A stretch of 49,707 bases of DNA from Mesorhizobium loti (lineage in GTDB: Bacteria; Pseudomonadota; Alphaproteobacteria; Rhizobiales; Rhizobiaceae). Below the pieces are notes generated by a model, which saw nothing but the letters and a program-made list of their open reading frames with translations, was not told the DNA's origin and did not search any database. Location: the NCBI RefSeq assembly GCF_001510895.1, contig NZ_LPWA01000128.1, forward strand, positions 1 to 49,707, in the 5' to 3' direction. This document shows, piece by piece, positions 32,720 to 39,603 of this stretch (position 1 is the first letter of the stretch; the number at the start of each line of letters is the position of its first letter). The translations under genes were made by a program, and so were the position numbers.

Positions 32720-33016
32720 ATGAAACACCTCCTCGCGCCAATGATTGCCGGCCTGTTCATAGCCTCCACGGGCACGGCCCTGGCCACCAACGTCCACACC
32801 GTAACAGGCACGAAAGGTCAGCCCAACCAGACGATCGGTACCCCCGAGACAGGGAGTGCCACGCCAGGCCACGCCAGCTCCGCCCCGGGCTCCGCCTTCA
32901 ACCCGGATGGGAACGCGGGAACGCATTACGCAGGCGAGCAGCCGCAGAACTCGAAGAACCCGAAGAGCGTATCCCAGTACGACGTTGCCGGCTTCCAGCA
33001 GTCCCATAACCATTAA
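32720..33016 (+). CDS. Small secreted Gly/Asn/Pro-rich protein
   Basis: A 98-residue protein with a signal peptide (MKHLLAPMIAGLFIASTGTA, cleavage near ALA). The mature part is low-complexity (TPGHASSAPGSAFNPDGNAG) and ends HYAGEQPQNSKNPKSVSQYDVAGF. It resembles a set of short secreted proteins found widely in rhizobia that I know only as hypothetical. In those I recall cysteines after GQPNQT and in the YDVAC ending; here both are replaced (TIG and VAG). ATG at 32720 has a strong AGGAGA eight bases upstream. It stands between the LysR remnant and the tRNA gene. Function unknown. Confidence 0.78.
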   Translation: MKHLLAPMIAGLFIASTGTALATNVHTVTGTKGQPNQTIGTPETGSATPGHASSAPGSAFNPDGNAGTHYAGEQPQNSKNPKSVSQYDVAGFQQSHNH

Positions 33017-33113
33017 GCGGCAGGATTGTGCAGGGCAGTCATAGGGTGAAGTCAAATCGAGGGTCGCCGTAGATCGGCCCATGTGGCCGCGCTCTTCGGG
33101 CGCCATAAACGCG

Positions 33114-33140
33114 AAAAAGCCGCGGAAGACCGCGGCTTTT
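33114..33140 (-). terminator. Rho-independent terminator of tRNA-Gly
   Basis: AAAAGCCGCGG and CCGCGGCTTTT form an 11-bp stem around the loop AAGA. Read on the minus strand, the stem is followed by a run of Ts (the complement of AAAAA at 33114-33118). It lies 26 nt beyond the 3' end of the tRNA. The symmetric T and A tracts also allow it to stop transcription from the small secreted protein gene. Confidence 0.85.
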
Positions 33141-33165
33141 CATTTGCTTGATCCCGGAAGGGAAC

Positions 33166-33240
33166 TGGAGCGGGTGAGGCGATTCGAACGCCCGACCCCA
33201 ACCTTGGCAAGGTTGTGCTCTACCCCTGAGCTACACCCGC
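33166..33240 (-). tRNA. tRNA-Gly (anticodon GCC)
   Basis: On the minus strand the acceptor arms GCGGGTG and CACCCGC pair over 7 bp. The D-arm has GCTCAGGGGTAGAGC, the anticodon stem is CAACC/GGTTG with loop TTGCCAA giving anticodon GCC, and the T-loop is TTCGAAT with a GGGCG/CGCCT stem. The gene ends with discriminator T and an encoded CCA (33166-33168 complement). It is followed by a strong terminator. Confidence 0.95.
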
Positions 33241-33446
33241 TCGCGCGGCCTTGGGCCGCAAGCCGCGCCTATATGGCCGAAGAGCGCGGCGATTGCAACA
33301 GGGAAATGACGGTCTTTTTGGAGCTAGCTCTTCGGCCACGGAGGGTTCCTTCCCAGGGGCGGATTCCGCTGGCCCACCCCGGCGGTCTTGCCCGGAGGGC
33401 ATCGTTGGCCGTAAACGGCATATCCTGCCGGATAATGTGAGGACCG

Positions 33447-33944
33447 ATGCCGAAGACCGAAGCCGAGCTTTACGCCTTTCTTGCCGATCTCGGCATTTCC
33501 GTCTCGACGGTGCGCCATCCGCCGCTCTACACGGTCGCCGATTCGCAGGCGCTGCGCGGCGAGATCCCGGGCGGGCACACCAAGAACCTCTTCGTCAAGG
33601 ACAAGAAGGACAATTTCTTTCTCGTCACCGTCGGCGAGGAGGCGGAGGTCGACCTCAAGCAGATCCATCATCTGATCGGCGCGGCCAGCCGGGTGTCCTT
33701 CGGCAAGCCGGAAATGCTGATGGAGCTGCTCGGCGTCATTCCTGGCGCGGTCACCGTCTTCGGCCTGATCAACGACACGGCCGGCCGGGTGAAGGTGGTT
33801 CTCGACCAGGAGTTGATGAGCCACGATGTTATCAACGGCCATCCGCTGACCAATGAGGCGACGACGACCATCGCGGCCGCCGATCTCGTCAAATTCGTCG
33901 AGGCAACCGGCCACGATGCTGTTATCTTGAAAGTCTCGGCTTGA
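33447..33944 (+). CDS. Prolyl-tRNA synthetase-associated domain protein (ProX/YbaK family)
   Basis: A 165-residue trans-editing deacylase-like protein that in the family removes mischarged amino acids (typically Ala) from tRNA(Pro) in the cytoplasm. Recognisable pieces are EIPGGHTKNLFVKDKKDNFFLVT (residues about 43-65, with the lysine used for substrate binding), VSFGKPEMLMELLGVIPGAV and the closing GHPLTNEATTTIAAADLVKF. These match the PrdX/ProXp-ala subgroup rather than Cys-specific YbaK. ATG at 33447 has GAGG upstream. The thioredoxin gene follows after 85 nt on the same strand. Confidence 0.9.
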   Translation: MPKTEAELYAFLADLGISVSTVRHPPLYTVADSQALRGEIPGGHTKNLFVKDKKDNFFLVTVGEEAEVDLKQIHHLIGAASRVSFGKPEMLMELLGVIPGAVTVFGLINDTAGRVKVVLDQELMSHDVINGHPLTNEATTTIAAADLVKFVEATGHDAVILKVSA

Positions 33945-34029
33945 TCGCCACATGGATGGCGAAACCGAAATCCGACAATGACGCGCCACGCCCCGTTGCC
34001 GGCGGCGGCGCGACCGAAAGGGCGACGAC

Positions 34030-35025
34030 ATGAGTGACAACAACCCGTTCAGCGGCTCATTTGGCGGCAATGCCGGCCAGTACGCCCAATCCGTCCAGTA
34101 TGGCGGCGGTGACCGCGCCAAGGTCTCACTCGGCGAGGCACCCGCCGCCGCAGACCTGATCAAGGACACCACGACCGCGACATTCGCGGCCGACGTCATC
34201 CAGGAATCGCGCCGCCAGCCGGTGCTGGTCGACTTCTGGGCGCCCTGGTGCGGCCCCTGCAAGCAGCTGACGCCGCAGCTCGAAAAGGCGGTCCAGGCCG
34301 CCGGCGGCAAGGTCAAGCTGGTCAAGATGAACATCGACGACCACCCCTCGGTCGCCGGCCAACTCGGCATCCAGTCTATTCCCGCGGTCATCGCCTTCAA
34401 GGACGGCCAGCCGGTCGATGGCTTCATGGGCGCGATTCCGGAAAGCCAGATCACCCAGTTCATCCAGAAGGTCGGCGGCAAGGGAGGCGGCGGCGCGCCG
34501 CAGATCACCGACGCGCTTGCCGCGGCCGCCGAGGCGCGCGGGGCCGGCGACGTCCAGACCGCGGCCGATATCTATGACGCAATCCTCGAGCAGGCGCCTG
34601 AAACCGTCGAAGCCATCGCGAGCCTTGGTGAGATCCTGTTCGAGGCCGGCGACAGCCAAGGCGCCGAGGCGGTGCTTGCGAAGGCGCCCGAGGACAAGAA
34701 GGACGCACCGGCGATTGCCGCGCTGCGCGCCAAGATGACGCTGGCGGTGGAAGCGGCGGCGCTCGGCAATCCGGCCGAGTTCGAGCGCCGGCTCGCCGCC
34801 GATCCGAACGATCATCAGGCGCGGTTCGACCTGGCGATGGTGCAGAACGCGCGCGGCGAGCGAACGCAGGCCGCCGACAATTTGCTGGCGATCGTCAAGG
34901 CCGACCGGACCTGGAACGACGACGGCGCCCGGGCACAGCTCTTGAAGTTCTTCGAGGCATGGGGGATGACCGACGAGGCGACGCTTGCGGCGCGGCGCAA
35001 GCTCTCGTCGCTGCTGTTCTCGTGA
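34030..35025 (+). CDS. Thioredoxin-TPR co-chaperone (CnoX/YbbN-like)
   Basis: Cytoplasmic protein of 331 residues. A thioredoxin domain with intact active site WCGPCKQL (about residue 75) and cis-Pro in IQSIPAVIAFKDG is followed by TPR-like helices (TVEAIASLGEILFEAGDSQGA and DPNDHQARFDLAMVQNARGE). The layout is that of YbbN/CnoX, a holdase that protects clients from oxidation and passes them to GroEL or DnaK. Unlike E. coli CnoX, which lacks the redox pair, this protein keeps both cysteines, as usual in alphaproteobacteria. AAGGG lies 7 nt upstream of ATG 34030. The LON-domain and Trm112-like genes follow. Confidence 0.92.
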   Translation: MSDNNPFSGSFGGNAGQYAQSVQYGGGDRAKVSLGEAPAAADLIKDTTTATFAADVIQESRRQPVLVDFWAPWCGPCKQLTPQLEKAVQAAGGKVKLVKMNIDDHPSVAGQLGIQSIPAVIAFKDGQPVDGFMGAIPESQITQFIQKVGGKGGGGAPQITDALAAAAEARGAGDVQTAADIYDAILEQAPETVEAIASLGEILFEAGDSQGAEAVLAKAPEDKKDAPAIAALRAKMTLAVEAAALGNPAEFERRLAADPNDHQARFDLAMVQNARGERTQAADNLLAIVKADRTWNDDGARAQLLKFFEAWGMTDEATLAARRKLSSLLFS

Positions 35026-35197
35026 GCGCTTTGCCGGCTTTGTTGCCGGCCCTTTTGCCAGGTAAGGGGCTTGCGCGAGGCGGCGGCTGCGCCAGATAGG
35101 GGGCAGTGGCTTGCCACGCCGACAAATGGTTGAATAGGCCGGGCTGGCTCGGAGGAGATCGCAGGTTGACGCGCTGGCCGGCGACGCTTTCGGAGCG

Positions 35198-35238
35198 GGC
35201 GGAGGGTTGAAGTGCAGGCGGAGGGTTGAAGTTGCAGG
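35198..35238 (+). repeat. Tandem duplication of a ribosome-binding and start region
   Basis: GGCGGAGGGTTGAAGTGCAGG (35198-35218) is followed at a 19-nt offset by GGCGGAGGGTTGAAGTTGCAG (35217-35237); the copies differ by one T. The second copy provides the ribosome-binding site and TTG start of the LON-domain gene. The first contains GTG at 35212 opening a five-codon frame (GTG CAG GCG GAG GGT TGA) that ends within the second copy. Confidence 0.75.
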
Positions 35239-35903
35239 TCGGAAACGCCCGCTATCGGCTCGCGAGGGATCTGCCGTCGGCGATCCCGATGTTTCCGCTC
35301 GCCGGAGCGCTGCTCCTGCCGGGCGGCCGCATGCCGCTCAACATCTTCGAGCCGCGCTATCTGCAGATGATCGACCAGGCGATGGCCGGGACGCGGCTGA
35401 TCGGCATGATCCAGCCCAGCCTCGACGGCGCGCTGCGCGACGACGGCGAGCCGGAGCTGTGTGGCGTTGGCTGCGCCGGGCGCATCATCTCGCTCGCCGA
35501 GACCGGCGACGGCCGCTACCTGATCTCGCTGCAGGGCGTCTGCCGCTTCCGCGTCACACAGGAACTGACGGCGAAGACACCGTTCCGACAGTGCCGGATC
35601 GCACCGTTCCTCACCGATCTCGAGGAGGACCAGGCCGCCGCCGAGGTCGACCGCCCGGCGCTGCTCAAGGCGTTCCGCGCCTATCTGCAGGCCAATGACC
35701 TCGAAGCCGACTGGGAAAGCGTCAGCCGCGCCGAGAACGGAATGTTGGTCAACGCGCTGTCGATGATGGCGCCCTATGGGCCGGCCGAGAAACAGGCGCT
35801 GCTCGAAGCGGCGGACCTGAAGACGCGCGCCGAGACGCTGATCGCCATCACCGAAATAACGCTGGCGCGCGAGGATGAGGATTTTGGCTCGAGCCTGCAG
35901 TAA
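35232..35903 (+). CDS. LON peptidase substrate-binding domain protein
   Basis: A 223-residue protein made only of the LON N-terminal (substrate-binding) domain, with no ATPase or protease part. Recognisable are IPMFPLAGALLLPGGRMPLNIFEPRYLQMIDQA and GRIISLAETGDGRYLISLQG, with a helical C-terminal half. Its role in bacteria is unknown; by analogy it may recognise unfolded or specific proteins. TTG at 35232 is preferred as the start: GGAGGG (35220) is 6 nt upstream, whereas TTG at 35226 would follow it with no spacing. The start region is tandemly duplicated. It lies between thioredoxin-TPR and Trm112-like genes. Confidence 0.88.
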   Translation: MQVGNARYRLARDLPSAIPMFPLAGALLLPGGRMPLNIFEPRYLQMIDQAMAGTRLIGMIQPSLDGALRDDGEPELCGVGCAGRIISLAETGDGRYLISLQGVCRFRVTQELTAKTPFRQCRIAPFLTDLEEDQAAAEVDRPALLKAFRAYLQANDLEADWESVSRAENGMLVNALSMMAPYGPAEKQALLEAADLKTRAETLIAITEITLAREDEDFGSSLQ

Positions 35904-35942
35904 GCACACTTAAGCCTGTGCAGTTGGACAAAGGGAAGTGCG

Positions 35943-36185
35943 ATGGCGGCGGATGGACGTGACGGGCGAAAGGCCACGGTCGATCCAAGACTGCTGGAGC
36001 TGCTCGCCTGCCCGCTGACCAAGGGCCCGCTGACCTGGGACGAGGAACGCAGCGAGCTGATCTCGCGCGTGGCGAAGCTTGCCTATCCGGTGCGCGACGG
36101 CATCCCGATCATGCTGCCGTCGGAAGCGCGCACGATCTCCGCCGATGATATGCTGACGCCGCCGCGACTGAGCGGGCCGTCGTAA
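35943..36185 (+). CDS. Trm112-family small protein
   Basis: An 80-residue protein of the Trm112p-like/UPF0434 group. The core is LLELLACPLTKGPLTWDEER then LISRVAKLAYPVRDGIPIML. In eukaryotes Trm112 is the partner and activator of several methyltransferases; in bacteria the role is unproven. Only one Cys is present, so it should not bind zinc as the larger forms do. Compared with relatives of about 60-65 residues it has a longer N-terminus (MAADGRDGRKATV); a later start is possible but no good one is seen. It follows the LON-domain gene by 39 nt. Confidence 0.88.
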   Translation: MAADGRDGRKATVDPRLLELLACPLTKGPLTWDEERSELISRVAKLAYPVRDGIPIMLPSEARTISADDMLTPPRLSGPS

Positions 36186-36276
36186 GTGAGGGTCGTCTGC
36201 ATAGGTGCAACGACGGAGAGGGGGGCGCTGTCCCGCCGACATCCGGTTCTGTTAGGTTCTGCTTCCTCGTATCGCC
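36186..36276. repeat. Fragment of a family B repeat between convergent genes
   Basis: GGAGAGGGGGGCGCTGTCCCGCC near 36217-36239 equals the edge of the 44.2 kb copy (GAGGGGGGCGCTGTCCCGCC) and the reverse complement of bases 1-16. The palindromic core is missing. It is the only recognisable content of this short gap. Confidence 0.5.
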
Positions 36277-39200
36277 CTACTGAAAATTCCGGCCCTTGGG
36301 CATGACCTGCTGGGCGCTGCTCGACAGTGTCTCGATGTCCTGCCGGACCGGCAGGCCGCGGTTCGCCGTGGCAGCCCGGTTCGCATCACCGTCCGGTCGA
36401 TGCTCGATGGTGGGCGGCCGCAAGAGCACGCTCAGCCAGGGAGTCAAATCCTCGATCCTGTCGGCGACGATGTGGATGACGTCCGATTCCTGCTGCAGCT
36501 TGCCGGTGACGCGGATGAAGCGCGCGCCCATGACCACCGAGCGAAAGCGGTCGAAGACGCGCGGCCAGATGATGACATTGGCGATCGCCTTCTCGTCCTC
36601 CAGGGTGAGGAAGATCGCGTTGCCCTTGCCGGGGCGCTGGCGCACCAGCACCAGACCGGCGACGGTGACGCGGCGGCCGTCGCGCACCGACGGCAGGCGG
36701 GCATTGGGCGTGATGCCGGCGCGGGTGAGCCGCTCGCGCAGGAAGGCGACGGGGTGCTCCTTCAGCGACAGGCCGAGCGCGCGGTAGTCGTGGACGACAT
36801 GCTCGCCAAGCGGCATCTTCGGCAGCTTCGTCTCCGGTTCCAGCTCGCGTAAGCCGAGAGCGGGCCGGTCGAACAGCGGCAGCTTTTCGGCAGCACTCCT
36901 GCCGTCGAGCGCGCGCACTTCCCAGAGCGCGGCGCGGCGGTCGAGGCCGAGCGAGCGGAAAGCGTCGGCCTCGGCCAGCCTTTCGATCTCGCCGACATCG
37001 AGGCCGGAGCGCAGCCAGACATCCCTGACCGACCGGTAGCCATCGTCGCGCCGGGCGACGGCGGCCTCCATGCGCTCCTCCGACAGTCCCTTGATCTGGC
37101 GGAAGCCGAGTCTGACGGCATGAGCCGTCTCGATGACGCCCCGCATCGAGGCATGGCGTTCGAGGATGCGCGAAGGATCGAAATCGGCTCCCTCCAGCGT
37201 GCAATCCCAGACGGAATGGTTGATGTCGACCTCGCGCACCTCGACGCCATGGTCGCGCGCATCGCGAACGAGCTGGGCCGGTTGGTAAAAGCCCATCGGC
37301 TGCGCGTTGAGGATCGCGGCGCAGAAGACGTCGGGATAATAGGTCTTGAACCAGCAGGAGGCGTAGACCAGCAGCGCGAAGGAGGCGGCGTGGCTTTCCG
37401 GGAAGCCGTATTCGCCAAAGCCTTCGATCTGCTTGAAACAGCGTTCGGCGAATTCCTTCTCATAGCCATTGCCGACCATGCCGTCGATCATGCGCTGGCG
37501 GTAGTTGCCGATCGTGCCGGTGCGCTTGAAGGTCGCCATGGCGCGGCGAAGCTCGTCGGCCTCGCCCGGCCGGAAGCCGCCGGCGACGATGGCGATCTTC
37601 ATCGCCTGTTCCTGGAACAGCGGCACGCCGAGCGTCTTGCCAAGAATCTTTTTCAGATCGGAGCTGGGATAATTGACGTCCTCCTTGCCCTGCCGCCGAC
37701 GCAGATAGGGATGCACCATGTCGCCCTGGATCGGGCCGGGCCGCACGATCGCCACCTCGATGACGAGGTCGTAGAACTCGCGGGGCTTAAGCCGCGGCAG
37801 CATCGACATTTGCGCGCGGGATTCGATCTGGAAGGCGCCGAGCGTATCGGCCCGGCAGATCATGTCGTAGACGCGAGGGTGTTCCGGCGGCAGGGAATTC
37901 AAGCCATAGGGCCGGCCGTAGTCGTCCCGTGCTTCCGGATAATGATTGGTGAGCAGGGTCAGAGCGCGCTTCAGGCAGGTCAGCATGCCGAGCGCCAGCA
38001 CATCCACCTTGAGGATCTTCACCGCGTCGAGATCGTCCTTGTCCCACTCGACCATCTTGCGTTCCTCCATCGCCGTCTTGACGATGGGCACGACCTCGTC
38101 GAGCCGGTCCCTGGTGATGACGAAACCGCCGACATGCTGGGAGAGATGGCGTGGAAAGCCCATGATCTCGTTGGCGCGCTCCAGCACCTGCCGCGACAGC
38201 GGGTCGGTGCGGTCGAGGCCGCCAGCATTGGCCTCCCTTTCACCGAGCTCGGAGGTCGACCAGCCCCAGATCGTGCTCGACAGCGCGCTCCGGACATCCT
38301 CGGACAGGCCCATGGCCTTCGCCACCTCGCGCAGCGCCGAGCGGCCGCGATAGCTGATGACGGCGGCGGCTAAAGCGGTGCGCTTGGCGCTGTATTTGTC
38401 GTAGATATAGGCGATGACCTCGTCGCGCCGCTCATGCTCGAAGTCGACGTCGATGTCGGGCGGCTCGTTGCGCTCCTCGGAAATGAAGCGCTCGAACAGC
38501 GCGTCGATCCGGTCGGGCCCGACTTCGGTGATGCCGATGCAAAAGCAGATGACAGAATTGGCGGCCGAACCGCGCCCCTGGCAAAGGATATTCTGGCTGC
38601 GGGCGAATTTCACGATGTCGTAGACGGTCAGGAAATAGCGCGCATAGTTCAGGCGCTCGATGAGGGCAAGCTCTTCCTCGATGCGCTGCGTGACATGATC
38701 GGGAACACCTGCCGGATAGCGCCTTGTCGCCCCTTCCCGCGCCAGGCGCTCGAGCTCGGCCTGCGGCCCGAGACCGGATTCGGTTGGCTCGTCGGGGTAG
38801 TTGTATTCGAGGTCGCTGAGCGAGAAGGTCAATTCATCGGCGAAGTGCAGCGTCTCGGCCAGCGCTTGCGGGTGGCGGCGGAACAGGCGCGCCATCTCCA
38901 GCGGCGGCTTCAGATGGCGCTCGGCATTGGCCGTCAGCTCCAGCCCGACCTCGGAAACCGGCGTGTTGAGGCGGATCGCGGTAAGCACGTCCTGCAGCGG
39001 CCGGCGGTCGGCGGCATGATAGAGCACGTCGTTGGTCGCCATCAGCGGGACGCCGGCGTGCTCGGCCATCGCCGCCGCCTGCTCGATGCGGAAGCGGTCG
39101 TTGCCGCCATAATCCGGCGCCACGGCAAGCCGCAGCGCGCTGCCAAAACAATCCTTGAGTCGGCTAATGAGTCCCAGATTGCCTTCCGCGCTTGCCGACA

Positions 39201-39603
39201 GATTGGGCAGGATGGCCAGCGACATCAGATCGCCCCATTCGAGCAGGTCGCTGAGCTCCAGCAGCGTCGCGCCTTTCTCGTTCTCGTCGCGCAGATTGGC
39301 CTGGGTCAGCATGCGGCAGAGATGCCCCCAGCCCTTGCGGTCGCGGGGATAGGCGAGGATGTCCGGCGTGCCGTCGCGGAAAACCAGGCGGCAGCCGGGG
39401 TGGTAGGCAAGTTTTTCCACCCTCGCCTGCTGCCAGGCGCGCACGACGCCGGCGACAGTGTTCCTGTCGGCAAGCCCGATCGAGGAAAATCCGTAGAATT
39501 TCGCCGTCACCACCAGCTCCTCGGGCTTCGAGGCGCCGCGCAGGAAGGAAAAGTTCGACTGGATGCCGAACTCGGCATAGGGGATGACGGTCAGCGCGTT
39601 CAT
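36277..39603 (-). CDS. dnaE2: Error-prone DNA polymerase DnaE2 (ImuC)
   Basis: C-family translesion polymerase of 1108 residues, the catalytic member of the ImuA-ImuB-DnaE2 mutasome induced by DNA damage. The PHP domain (YAEFGIQSNFSFLRGASKPEE) lacks most catalytic metal ligands, as expected of DnaE2. The polymerase active site has the Asp pair in EPPDIDVDFEHERRDEVI and a third Asp further on (KILKVDVLALG). Next come the helix-hairpin-helix region and the OB fold (VTVAGLVLVRQRPGKGNAIF). The start ATG 39603 overlaps the imuB stop by 4 nt; the longer open frame upstream is antisense to nothing and out of frame to imuB, so it is not part of the protein. It is regulated by the LexA box at 42114. 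Confidence 0.95.
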   Translation of the reverse strand: MNALTVIPYAEFGIQSNFSFLRGASKPEELVVTAKFYGFSSIGLADRNTVAGVVRAWQQARVEKLAYHPGCRLVFRDGTPDILAYPRDRKGWGHLCRMLTQANLRDENEKGATLLELSDLLEWGDLMSLAILPNLSASAEGNLGLISRLKDCFGSALRLAVAPDYGGNDRFRIEQAAAMAEHAGVPLMATNDVLYHAADRRPLQDVLTAIRLNTPVSEVGLELTANAERHLKPPLEMARLFRRHPQALAETLHFADELTFSLSDLEYNYPDEPTESGLGPQAELERLAREGATRRYPAGVPDHVTQRIEEELALIERLNYARYFLTVYDIVKFARSQNILCQGRGSAANSVICFCIGITEVGPDRIDALFERFISEERNEPPDIDVDFEHERRDEVIAYIYDKYSAKRTALAAAVISYRGRSALREVAKAMGLSEDVRSALSSTIWGWSTSELGEREANAGGLDRTDPLSRQVLERANEIMGFPRHLSQHVGGFVITRDRLDEVVPIVKTAMEERKMVEWDKDDLDAVKILKVDVLALGMLTCLKRALTLLTNHYPEARDDYGRPYGLNSLPPEHPRVYDMICRADTLGAFQIESRAQMSMLPRLKPREFYDLVIEVAIVRPGPIQGDMVHPYLRRRQGKEDVNYPSSDLKKILGKTLGVPLFQEQAMKIAIVAGGFRPGEADELRRAMATFKRTGTIGNYRQRMIDGMVGNGYEKEFAERCFKQIEGFGEYGFPESHAASFALLVYASCWFKTYYPDVFCAAILNAQPMGFYQPAQLVRDARDHGVEVREVDINHSVWDCTLEGADFDPSRILERHASMRGVIETAHAVRLGFRQIKGLSEERMEAAVARRDDGYRSVRDVWLRSGLDVGEIERLAEADAFRSLGLDRRAALWEVRALDGRSAAEKLPLFDRPALGLRELEPETKLPKMPLGEHVVHDYRALGLSLKEHPVAFLRERLTRAGITPNARLPSVRDGRRVTVAGLVLVRQRPGKGNAIFLTLEDEKAIANVIIWPRVFDRFRSVVMGARFIRVTGKLQQESDVIHIVADRIEDLTPWLSVLLRPPTIEHRPDGDANRAATANRGLPVRQDIETLSSSAQQVMPKGRNFQ

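Noticed and set aside
32700..33009. Overlapping plus-strand frame of 102 codons at the small secreted gene
   Set aside because: Arg/Pro/His-rich shadow; the frame at 32720 has a signal peptide and a good ribosome-binding site.
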